Source: an uncultured Prevotellaceae bacterium
GTDB lineage: Bacteria > Bacteroidota > Bacteroidia > Bacteroidales > Bacteroidaceae
Reading direction: 5' to 3'
DNA length: 6,976 nt
Assembly: GCA_946187025.1 (NCBI GenBank)
Contig: CAMHPM010000081.1
Span: forward strand, 1 to 6,976
A program made the translations under genes and the position numbers. Positions 1-6,878 of this stretch are shown in pieces. Position 1 is the first letter of the stretch, and every line of letters begins with the position of its first letter. The notes beneath the pieces are model-generated. The model was not told where the DNA came from. It saw only the letters and a list, made by a program, of their open reading frames with translations, and did no database searches.

Positions 1-1
1 A

Positions 2-490
2 GCCAGTGTGCTCCGCCGCATGGGCAATGAGCAGGGGCGGAAGTTTATCGATGCATTCCACAAAGCATATCCCAAGGCTGAACCAAAGGAACTCACATAC
101 GTGGATACCGGTTTCAGGGCAGGTGCAGTGCGCCAGGCAGCAGCCAAAGCAGCGCAGGGTGGTGCTCCAGCCTACCTCTACCTCTTCACCTGGAAACCCG
201 AGAGCAACGCACTGGGTGCATCGCACGGAATGGAACTGCCGTTCATGCTTCACAACGTGAGCCTCCAGCGCGAGATGACAGGTGCCTCGCCTGCTGCATA
301 CAAGTTTGAAAAGCTCATCAGCAGCATCTGGCTTGCATTCATCAAGACCGGCAATCCAAACACGAAGGGGCTGCCGAAGTGGGAACCATATACCGAAGAC
401 ACGGGAGTGACGATGATACTCGACAACAAATGCGAGGCACGTCAGCACCACGACCGCGAACTCATGCAGATGAGTCGCAGCATCTGGTAG
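2..490 (+). CDS. Type-B carboxylesterase (para-nitrobenzyl-esterase-like), C-terminal part, 5'-truncated by window
   Basis: The open frame enters from the window edge (Ala-Ser precede the first possible GTG at 8), so the true start is upstream. About 162 C-terminal residues of a family usually near 500 residues are visible. The segment YLYLFTW followed by GASHGMELPFMLHN is the conserved region carrying the catalytic His of the type-B carboxylesterase/cholinesterase-like alpha/beta-hydrolase fold; that His is the CAC codon at 224-226. The later segment with TGNPN and LPKWEPY is the usual C-terminal signature of the family. The nucleophilic Ser and acidic triad residue lie before the window and cannot be checked, nor can a signal peptide. 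These enzymes hydrolyse carboxylic esters. Next to arabinan and galactan hydrolases, removal of acyl groups from plant polysaccharide is a reasonable inference, not a demonstration. It ends 57 bases before the GH43 gene. Family call is firm; substrate unknown. Confidence 0.88.
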   Translation, partial: ASVLRRMGNEQGRKFIDAFHKAYPKAEPKELTYVDTGFRAGAVRQAAAKAAQGGAPAYLYLFTWKPESNALGASHGMELPFMLHNVSLQREMTGASPAAYKFEKLISSIWLAFIKTGNPNTKGLPKWEPYTEDTGVTMILDNKCEARQHHDRELMQMSRSIW

Positions 491-495
491 TATTC

Positions 496-516
496 GTCAC
501 ATTATTTATATATGAC
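496..516. promoter_or_regulatory. Imperfect inverted repeat in the leader of the GH43 gene
   Basis: GTCACAT at 496-502 and ATATGAC at 510-516 are inverted copies matching at 6 of 7 positions, separated by a 7-base AT-only spacer. It sits 31 bases before the GH43 start in a 57-base gap. It could be an operator for a dimeric regulator or a weak hairpin after the upstream gene. The stem is AT-rich and no T-run follows it, so an intrinsic terminator is unlikely. No regulator is visible in the window, and a short AT-rich palindrome can arise by chance. Confidence 0.25.
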
Positions 517-547
517 ATCAGGCAATAATAACTAAATCAATAATATT

Positions 548-1573
548 ATGAAAACAGCAACAATCGTACTCGTGACAACATTCATCAGTTGCTCTGCATT
601 TGCGCAAGGACCACGTCAGCAAGGCCAGCGCAGACCTTTTACCACTGAATCTCCTATGGTTCATGACCCTGTAATGGCATACGACGATGGAGTTTATTAT
701 CTCTATGCAACAGGCATGGGCGTTCAGCAGATGACATCCAAAGACCGTAAGACCTGGACTGTATCCAACACCCCGGTCATACGTAATATCCCAGAGTGGA
801 CACGCGATTCCGTACCCGGATTCGGAAATCACGTATGGGCACCCGATGTCATAAAATGGCACGGACGGTGGTGGATGGCATACAGCTGCTCAACCTTTGG
901 ACGCAACGGCTCTGCTATCGGACTCGTCAGCAACAGCTCGTTAGCTTCGCCCGACTGGAAAGACGAGGGATGTATTGTGACATCGCGCGAAAAACGCGAT
1001 AACTGGAATGCTATCGACCCTAATTTCATCATTGACGAAGCTACTGACACCCCTTGGCTTGTATGGGGCTCGTTTTGGGACGGCATCCAAATGGTGCGTC
1101 TCGACAACACCATGCACATCGCAAAAGGAGAGAAACCTCGCACTATTGCTCGTCGATACGACCCAAGTTACAAACCGACAGAACCAAACCCGACATCGAG
1201 ATTTGCTGGAACTAATGCCATAGAGGCTCCGTTTATATTCCATCATGGCGACTACTATTATTTGTTTGTGTCGTGGGATTACTGCTGTCGTGGAGCACAG
1301 AGCAACTATAGAGTTGCTGTGGGACGCAGCAAAACTGTTGACGGACCTTACTATGACCGTGAGGGAAAGGATATGGCTAACGGTGGTGGTGAGCTCTTCA
1401 TCGAAGGCGACAAGAAGGAGTTTGAGGCTGCCGGACATAGTGCTGCTTATCATTTTGATGGCGAAGACATATTTATCTGTCACGGATACAGCGTGGCACT
1501 GAATGGCGGCTCAACGCTTATACAAAGACCTATTGTATGGACCGCCGACGGATGGCCTACACTGAAAAAATAG
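548..1573 (+). CDS. Secreted GH43 glycosidase, probable endo-1,5-alpha-L-arabinanase
   Basis: This 341-residue protein is predicted to cut alpha-1,5-linked L-arabinan in the backbone, after export. Residues 1-19 form a signal peptide ending AFA, with Gln20 as likely mature start, followed by a short Gln/Gly/Arg-rich stretch. The rest is one five-bladed beta-propeller of GH43. Expected catalytic residues are visible: general base Asp40 (VHDPVM), pKa-modulating Asp157 (NAIDPNF) and general acid Glu226 (NAIEAPFIF). His297 (AGHSAA) matches the conserved active-site His near the family's metal ion. The segment WDYCCRGAQSNYRVAVGRS (243-261) is typical of arabinanase-type GH43 rather than xylosidase-type members. 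There is no accessory domain, which suits a compact endo-arabinanase, but an exo-acting relative cannot be excluded. Start ATG 548 is chosen because it gives the intact signal peptide; no Shine-Dalgarno is seen. The GH51 gene follows after 57 bases and would process its products. Confidence 0.9.
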   Translation: MKTATIVLVTTFISCSAFAQGPRQQGQRRPFTTESPMVHDPVMAYDDGVYYLYATGMGVQQMTSKDRKTWTVSNTPVIRNIPEWTRDSVPGFGNHVWAPDVIKWHGRWWMAYSCSTFGRNGSAIGLVSNSSLASPDWKDEGCIVTSREKRDNWNAIDPNFIIDEATDTPWLVWGSFWDGIQMVRLDNTMHIAKGEKPRTIARRYDPSYKPTEPNPTSRFAGTNAIEAPFIFHHGDYYYLFVSWDYCCRGAQSNYRVAVGRSKTVDGPYYDREGKDMANGGGELFIEGDKKEFEAAGHSAAYHFDGEDIFICHGYSVALNGGSTLIQRPIVWTADGWPTLKK

Positions 1574-1611
1574 TTTTTAATCCCTTTTACAATAGTTTAT
1601 AATCCTTTACA
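1571..1611 (+). repeat. Imperfect tandem direct repeat, 22-base period, between GH43 and GH51 genes
   Basis: TAGTTTTTAATCCCTTTTACA at 1571-1591 (less one base, quoted here as its core TAATCCCTTTTACA) recurs as TAGTTTATAATCCTTTACA at 1593-1611. The copies differ by one substitution and by one-base shortenings of a C-run and a T-run. The first copy starts on the GH43 stop codon. The 22-base offset is about two helical turns, so a protein could contact both copies from one face, 20 bases before the GH51 start. It could be a regulator site or a local duplication. No clear Bacteroidota -33/-7 promoter was recognised in this gap. Confidence 0.45.
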
Positions 1612-1630
1612 TAAAGTATAACACATAACT

Positions 1631-4162
1631 ATGAACAGACTTTTTATTTCATCAATCTTATCTCTGGGTGTCATCAGCGCCATGGCACAAAACGAACCCA
1701 TACGTATTGACCTCAGCCAGCGCGGCGCAGTGGTATCACCCGACTTGTATGGTATATTCTTTGAAGAGATAAACCATGCAGGCGATGGCGGACTCTATGC
1801 TGAATTGGTTCAGAACCGAGGATTTGAGGAGCATGTGCTGCCGTCGAGCATGACATATCGCGACGGAAAGGCTTATGCAATAAACTCCATGAACTACGAA
1901 CACCGTAACAACCGCAACTGGAACATCGGTTGGAACATGGAGTCGAAGAAGATGCAGGGATGGCGAGTGGAAGGTGACAAGTGTGATGTGACAGGTGAGG
2001 TGATTGAACCCGGCAAGCCTTTACATCCAAACACCCCACATGCTATGCAACTCAAAATATCCAAGATACAGAAAGGCGGAAAGGCCACATTGGTCAACAC
2101 CGGCTACTGGGGTATGGGGCTTAAGGCCGGCTCGAAGTACGACCTGCGTTTTTATGTGAATAGCACTAACTACAAAGGCAACATCACAGCCCGCATCGTC
2201 AACAGCGAGACAGGAGAATCGATCGGCTCGGCCGAGTTTAAGGCTCCCAAGAGCGGTGAGTGGACAGAACTGACAGCCACACTCACATCGGAATCGACTG
2301 CAGACAAGGGTGCCCTTGCACTGGAATTCGACCAGAAAGGTACGGTGCTTGTCGATTATGTGTCGCTCTTCCCGCAAGAGACATTCAAGGGACGCAAAAA
2401 CGGACAGCGGGCCGATGTGGCTCAGATGCTGGTCGATATGCACCCACGATTCATGCGCTGGCCAGGAGGATGTATAGTCGAAGGTGCTACATACGAGAAC
2501 CGTGTGAAATGGAAGGAGACACTGGGCGACCCGATGACACGACGTGGCGAATGGGACGTTTGGGGCTATCGTGCCACATGGGGCATGGGCTACCATGAGT
2601 TCCTGCAGTTCTGCGAAGACCTCGGTATGGATGCCATGTTCGTAAACAATGCCGGTATGTCTTGTTCGGTACGAAACGGTGATTTCGTGAGCAGCGAGGA
2701 AGATATGAATGCAGTAGTACAGGACTTCCGCGATGCTATAGACTATGCGCTGGCCGACCCTGCAACCAACAAGTGGGCTAAGATGCGTGCCGAGGCTGGA
2801 CACCCGGCTCCATTCCCTCTGAAATATGTGGAGATAGGCAACGAAAACGTCGGCCCTGAATATGTAAAACACTTTAACTATATATTCAGCCGCCTGAAAA
2901 ATGAATATCCACAAATCATATTCATCAACACACTGGGACACACCGATCCGCTGCTCTCACAGATTCCGGGCAAATACATGGTCGATCCACACTGGTATCG
3001 CAATCCAGACTTCTTCTTTGCAAACAACCACCTCTTCGACGAAGCACCACGCACCCACGATATCTATGTAGGTGAATATGCTTGCAACGGCGGAGTGGGG
3101 GCTGGTAACCTCATGGCTGCTATAAGCGAGGCTGCTTTCATCATGGGCATGGAACGCAACAGCGACGTTGTGAAGATGTCGAGCTATGCACCGCTGTTTG
3201 AAAACGAGAACCATCGCGACTGGCCTTGCAACCTCATACATATCAACAGCTCGCAGGTGTATGGACGTGCTTCGTACTATGTGCAGCAGATGATGGCCGA
3301 AAACCGACCTACATATAACATATTTGTGAGCGAGACATCAACACCGCTCAAGGCGGAAACATTTGCTGCCGGTGGTATAGGTGTGGGCAGTTATGCAACA
3401 CAATGTGAATACAAAGACATAAAGATTACTGGTTCTGATGGAAAGGTGCAGAATGTAAATGTCGATCAGTTTGTGGCAAAGAGAGGCGAATGGAAAGTTG
3501 ATGGCGGAGTATTGCGCCAGACTTCGAATGGAACACTCACATTGTCTCAGCTGCCACAGTTTGCAAGCGACAACTACACGCTCGAACTGAAGGCACGCAA
3601 ACTGAGCGGCAATGAAGGCTTCTTCGTCTATTATGGTCTTGATGCCAGCGGACAGAATGGATTTGTTGCTAACATAGCAGGATGGAACAACCGCACAACG
3701 GCCATACAGCCAATGCGACAGGGACGCACTAACGATGTTCTGGGCCGTCAATATAACCAGTCGGTAGATACAGATAAGTGGTATGACATCAAAGTGGTTG
3801 TAAGTCCGCAGACCGTCACACTCTATGTCGATGGAACCCAGGTGACCAAGGCTCAACCTGTTGCACTGACACGCCATTTCTGCCAGACTGGATTCGATGA
3901 AACTGCTGGAGAAATCGTTGTGAAGGTGGTGAACGGCACAGACCAGCCATATCGTCGCTCGTTCCAGATTGACGGCACGAATGGGGTGATGCCGACAGGA
4001 AAGGTAATAACCCTCAATGGTAATGCAAACGACGAGAACTCGTTTGCCCAGCCTACAAAACTTGCTCCACAAACAACAATGTTCGGACATTTCGGAAAAC
4101 AGTTCGACTACGAATTCAAACCGATGTCACTCACTATTATGCGTATCAAAATAAACAGATAA
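1631..4162 (+). CDS. Secreted GH51 alpha-L-arabinofuranosidase with CBM-like and lectin-like inserts
   Basis: An 843-residue exported enzyme expected to release terminal L-arabinofuranose from arabinan side chains and from GH43 products by a retaining mechanism. Residues 1-19 are a signal peptide (AMA, then Gln20). Residues about 25-70 hold the N-terminal family motif (YGIFFEEINHAGDGGLYAELVQNR). About 95-250 resemble a carbohydrate-binding beta-sandwich of the CBM4/9 type. The (beta/alpha)8 catalytic domain spans about 255-550, with acid/base Glu405 (EIGNENVGPEY) and nucleophile Glu482 (YVGEYACNGG). About 575-745 look like a LamG/concanavalin-type jelly-roll (FFVYYGL, KWYDIKVVVSPQTVTLYVDG), inserted into the C-terminal beta-sandwich, which resumes with GEIVVKVVNGT and ends PMSLTIMRIK. 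Domain edges are by eye. The length exceeds the roughly 500 residues of simple bacterial GH51 enzymes because of the inserts. No Shine-Dalgarno is seen; ATG 1631 gives the complete signal peptide. The esterase gene follows 4 bases after the stop, implying co-transcription. Confidence 0.94.
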   Translation: MNRLFISSILSLGVISAMAQNEPIRIDLSQRGAVVSPDLYGIFFEEINHAGDGGLYAELVQNRGFEEHVLPSSMTYRDGKAYAINSMNYEHRNNRNWNIGWNMESKKMQGWRVEGDKCDVTGEVIEPGKPLHPNTPHAMQLKISKIQKGGKATLVNTGYWGMGLKAGSKYDLRFYVNSTNYKGNITARIVNSETGESIGSAEFKAPKSGEWTELTATLTSESTADKGALALEFDQKGTVLVDYVSLFPQETFKGRKNGQRADVAQMLVDMHPRFMRWPGGCIVEGATYENRVKWKETLGDPMTRRGEWDVWGYRATWGMGYHEFLQFCEDLGMDAMFVNNAGMSCSVRNGDFVSSEEDMNAVVQDFRDAIDYALADPATNKWAKMRAEAGHPAPFPLKYVEIGNENVGPEYVKHFNYIFSRLKNEYPQIIFINTLGHTDPLLSQIPGKYMVDPHWYRNPDFFFANNHLFDEAPRTHDIYVGEYACNGGVGAGNLMAAISEAAFIMGMERNSDVVKMSSYAPLFENENHRDWPCNLIHINSSQVYGRASYYVQQMMAENRPTYNIFVSETSTPLKAETFAAGGIGVGSYATQCEYKDIKITGSDGKVQNVNVDQFVAKRGEWKVDGGVLRQTSNGTLTLSQLPQFASDNYTLELKARKLSGNEGFFVYYGLDASGQNGFVANIAGWNNRTTAIQPMRQGRTNDVLGRQYNQSVDTDKWYDIKVVVSPQTVTLYVDGTQVTKAQPVALTRHFCQTGFDETAGEIVVKVVNGTDQPYRRSFQIDGTNGVMPTGKVITLNGNANDENSFAQPTKLAPQTTMFGHFGKQFDYEFKPMSLTIMRIKINR

Positions 4163-4166
4163 AACC

Positions 4167-5798
4167 ATGAAAGCAATTCTTACAGGACTATTAACACTGC
4201 TGACGCTGACAATTGCAGCACAGCAAATCAAGGTGACAGAAAACATCGCATATCGAACCGATGTGGGTAAGAGCACTATTCTCGATCTTGCTCAACCGAC
4301 CACGGGCCCACAGACTAACCGCCCTGCAATCCTCATCATTCATGGTGGAGGATGGAATGCAGGATCAAAGAATGACAAGGTCTATCGCGACCTCATGATG
4401 TATTATGCGGGAAAAGGATATGTGGTGACAAACATGAACTACCGCCTGACTCAAGAGGCTCCGCTGCCTGCATGTATCGAGGATGTGCGCTGTGCCATCA
4501 GATGGATGAAGGCTAATGCACAGAAACTGGGTATAGACCCAAATCGTATAGGCACTTACGGCCACTCGGCCGGTGGTCACCTGTCGCTGATGGCTGGTGT
4601 GGCTGCCGAGAGCAAAGCATTTAAGGACGACTCCGATCCTTGGAAACAATATGACTGCTCGGTGGCATGTGCGGCCGGAGGGGCACCTCCTACAGAGATA
4701 GGAAGGCCCGGCGAGTGGGCAGACCACACTGAATGGTGGCCTATCGGTTATATAGGTGCTTCGAAGACTCCGTTCCTCGTACTCCAGGGTGGTGAAGACC
4801 CAATTGTGAGACCAAACCTGACCGAAGACTGGGTGAAGAAGATGCAACGTGCCGGCGCATCGGTCGATTATGTGAAGGTGCATGGTCAGCATGGTGTTGC
4901 ATTCGACCAGCAACTGGAATTCACACGACCTGCTATGGATGCATTCTATGCACGATACCTGAAACATGATGATCCTACTATCAGCTTCGAGCAGATGAAG
5001 GTGCCTGGATATGGTGGAAGCGGACCATATAAGTCGGTTGCACTGCGAGAGAAGTCGTTGACCGATTTTGTGATATACAGACCAATGAACCTGGATGCCG
5101 CTGTAAGGCAGGAGAACGGCAAACTGCCTGTACTCGTCTTCTGCAACGGAGGATGTATGGACACCAGTATCGGCTATGAGAACATGCTAATCGATGTTGC
5201 ATCATACGGATATGTGGTTGTGGCCATAGGCGAACTGCAGATGTTTGCACAGCATGAGAAGGAAAAACATACTCCGTCGTCGATGGTGGTAAAGGCTCTT
5301 GATTGGATTAGCAGTCAAGCCAAAGTGCAGTCATCTACGTATTATAACAAAGTAGATGTCGAGAAGATTGCAGCTGCAGGACATTCATGCGGTGGTGCAC
5401 AGGTGCTGGCTAATGCTGCCGACAAGCGCCTGAAGACATATCTGATGCTGAACTCGGGTATGGGTGATATTACCATGGCTGATGCAAGTGCAAAATCGTT
5501 GACGGACCTGCACGGACCAATACTGTATATAGTGGGCGGAACAACTGACGTTGCATGGCAAAATGCCCAAAAGGACTATAAGGCCATCAGTAAAGTACCT
5601 GTAGTTTTGGCTGACAATACTCAGAGTGGGCATGGGGGTACATATGCACAGCCAAATGGTGGTGCTAATGCTCGAATGGTGCGTGCATGGATTGACTGGC
5701 AACTGAAGGGAAAGCAGGAAAACAAAACTCTTTTCGTTGAAGGTGACCTCACAGGCTACGATGGATGGACTATCATGAATAAGAACATAAAGAAATAG
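4167..5798 (+). CDS. Secreted two-domain esterase: fusion of two alpha/beta hydrolases, each with an apparent catalytic triad
   Basis: A 543-residue exported protein with a signal peptide at 1-18 (IAA, then Gln19). Domain 1 (about 20-268) is a BD-FAE/esterase-lipase type alpha/beta hydrolase: oxyanion motif HGGGW at 59-63, nucleophile Ser134 in GHSAGGHLS, probable acid Asp211 in GGEDPIV and probable His242 in HGQHGVAF. Domain 2 (about 275-520) is a more distant alpha/beta hydrolase, nearer dienelactone-hydrolase or polyesterase-like forms: FCNGGC at 325-330, Ser407 in GHSCGGAQ, probable acid Asp461 in GGTTDVAW and His489 in SGHGGT. A short tail (521-543) follows. Both halves therefore look active. 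The likely role is removing ester groups from polysaccharide; feruloyl or acetyl groups on pectic arabinan/galactan would fit the neighbours, but the substrate is inferred only from context. It lies 4 bases after the GH51 gene and 5 before the GH53 gene, so probably in one operon. A read-through fusion artefact is unlikely, as the frame is continuous without a second signal peptide. Confidence 0.88.
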   Translation: MKAILTGLLTLLTLTIAAQQIKVTENIAYRTDVGKSTILDLAQPTTGPQTNRPAILIIHGGGWNAGSKNDKVYRDLMMYYAGKGYVVTNMNYRLTQEAPLPACIEDVRCAIRWMKANAQKLGIDPNRIGTYGHSAGGHLSLMAGVAAESKAFKDDSDPWKQYDCSVACAAGGAPPTEIGRPGEWADHTEWWPIGYIGASKTPFLVLQGGEDPIVRPNLTEDWVKKMQRAGASVDYVKVHGQHGVAFDQQLEFTRPAMDAFYARYLKHDDPTISFEQMKVPGYGGSGPYKSVALREKSLTDFVIYRPMNLDAAVRQENGKLPVLVFCNGGCMDTSIGYENMLIDVASYGYVVVAIGELQMFAQHEKEKHTPSSMVVKALDWISSQAKVQSSTYYNKVDVEKIAAAGHSCGGAQVLANAADKRLKTYLMLNSGMGDITMADASAKSLTDLHGPILYIVGGTTDVAWQNAQKDYKAISKVPVVLADNTQSGHGGTYAQPNGGANARMVRAWIDWQLKGKQENKTLFVEGDLTGYDGWTIMNKNIKK

Positions 5799-5803
5799 CA
5801 AAT

Positions 5804-6850
5804 ATGAATCGTGTATTATTTGCTGTGCTATATATGTTGTGCTCAACAATGCTGGTAGCACAGCCGTCAAATAATAATAAAGACTTTGTGAAAGGTGCCG
5901 ATGTGGGCTTCCTGCCTGGGCAAGAACGCTCAGGTGTGGTTTTTCACGACCGCAACGGCAACGAACGCGAATGCCTCGAACTCTTGAAGAATGACTACCA
6001 AATGTCAGCCATAAGAATGAGGGTGTGGGTCAATCCACGAGGCGGATCAAACGATAAGAACGTATTGCTTGCCATGGCAAAACGGGTGAAGGCATTGGGT
6101 ATGGACCTTATGGTCGATTTCCACTATAGCGACTCGTGGGCCGATCCGGCAAAGCAACCTGTGCCACGTGCGTGGCAGGGACACAGCTATGAGGAAATGA
6201 AGAAAGACCTGCATGACCACACCGTAGATGTGCTCTCATTGCTTAAGGACAATGGCATAAAACCGCGATGGGTGCAGGTTGGCAACGAGACGGCTAACGG
6301 ACTGCTGTGGGATATGGGACACATAGAGAAGAACCCCGAACACTATGCCGGATTCATCCGTACCGGATATGATGCCGTGAAGGAGGTGTTTCCCAATGCA
6401 ATAGTCATTATTCACCTCGATCGCGGACACAAGCAGTCGCTCTATGATTGGAACCTTGACATCGTTGTGAACAATGGGGGTAAATTCGATATGATTGGTA
6501 TGTCGCTCTATCCTTATTGGGCCATGGAAGGGCATCCGGAACTCAACGCCGATGATATCATTACCGACTGCATGGCCAACATACGACATGTCAGTGAGAA
6601 ATATAAGTGTGATGTAATGATAGTAGAGACTGGATTCGAAGTGAACGAACGTAAACCCGAAATAATGGAAGAGGGCCGCCGGCAGCTTACCCGAATTATT
6701 CGTGAGTCGCAGACAAAGACTAACGGGCATTGCCGTGGAGTCTTCTATTGGGAACCTCAGTGCATGCCAGGCGGCTATAAACTTGGAGCCTTCGACAGCA
6801 AAGGCACCCCCACCGCCATCATGAACGGATTTATCGAACACAACAAATAG
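5804..6850 (+). CDS. Secreted GH53 endo-beta-1,4-galactanase (arabinogalactan endo-1,4-beta-galactosidase)
   Basis: A 348-residue exported enzyme predicted to cut beta-1,4-galactan and type I arabinogalactan internally. Residues 1-19 form a signal peptide (MLVA, then Gln20). The remainder is a single clan-A (beta/alpha)8 GH53 domain from KGADVGFLP (30-38) to the C-terminus. Visible family motifs are RMRVWVNP (71-78), DFHYSDSWADP (105-115), VQVGNETANG (157-166) with acid/base Glu162, GMSLYPYW (232-239), IVETGF (273-278) with nucleophile Glu275, and FYWEP (314-318). The length is that of a complete catalytic domain with no extra module. The start is 5 bases after the double esterase stop, without a clear Shine-Dalgarno, consistent with translation within one transcript. 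No beta-galactosidase to finish galacto-oligosaccharides is in the window. There is no lipobox, although characterised surface galactanases of Bacteroides are often lipoproteins, so periplasmic action is inferred here. Confidence 0.95.
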   Translation: MNRVLFAVLYMLCSTMLVAQPSNNNKDFVKGADVGFLPGQERSGVVFHDRNGNERECLELLKNDYQMSAIRMRVWVNPRGGSNDKNVLLAMAKRVKALGMDLMVDFHYSDSWADPAKQPVPRAWQGHSYEEMKKDLHDHTVDVLSLLKDNGIKPRWVQVGNETANGLLWDMGHIEKNPEHYAGFIRTGYDAVKEVFPNAIVIIHLDRGHKQSLYDWNLDIVVNNGGKFDMIGMSLYPYWAMEGHPELNADDIITDCMANIRHVSEKYKCDVMIVETGFEVNERKPEIMEEGRRQLTRIIRESQTKTNGHCRGVFYWEPQCMPGGYKLGAFDSKGTPTAIMNGFIEHNK

Positions 6851-6864
6851 GATTACCAAAAACG

Positions 6865-6870
6865 AAAGGA
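6865..6870 (+). promoter_or_regulatory. Shine-Dalgarno-like site for the last gene
   Basis: AAAGGA lies 8 bases before the ATG at 6879. This is the only start in the window with a recognisable purine-rich site at normal spacing, and it supports choosing that ATG for the partial gene that follows. Confidence 0.5.
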
Positions 6871-6878
6871 CTAAAACA

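Noticed and set aside
491..547. Intrinsic terminator after the first esterase
   Set aside because: The only inverted repeat (496-516) has an AT-rich 7-base stem and is not followed by a T-run.
581..610. Possible lipoprotein signal at Cys15 of the GH43 protein
   Set aside because: Residues before the Cys (Phe-Ile-Ser) are a poor lipobox, no acidic surface-export signal follows, and AFA|Q four residues later is a better signal peptidase I site that matches the neighbouring proteins.
1574..1630. Bacteroidota-type -33/-7 promoter before the GH51 gene
   Set aside because: The gap is AT-rich, but I could not find a TTTG and TAnnTTTG pair at suitable spacing; calling one would be arbitrary.
2021..2941. 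Long open frame (306 codons) on the minus strand inside the GH51 gene
   Set aside because: It lies wholly antisense to a GH51 domain with both catalytic Glu residues intact, and its translation shows no recognisable domain. It is a codon-bias shadow.
3338..4090. Minus-strand open frame of 250 codons in the GH51 3' half
   Set aside because: Antisense to the lectin-like insert and C-terminal sandwich; Cys/His/Ile-rich translation typical of a shadow frame, no motif.
5834..5845. Possible lipoprotein signal at Cys13 of the GH53 protein
   Set aside because: The preceding Tyr-Met-Leu does not fit a lipobox; LVA|Q downstream is the more likely cleavage site.
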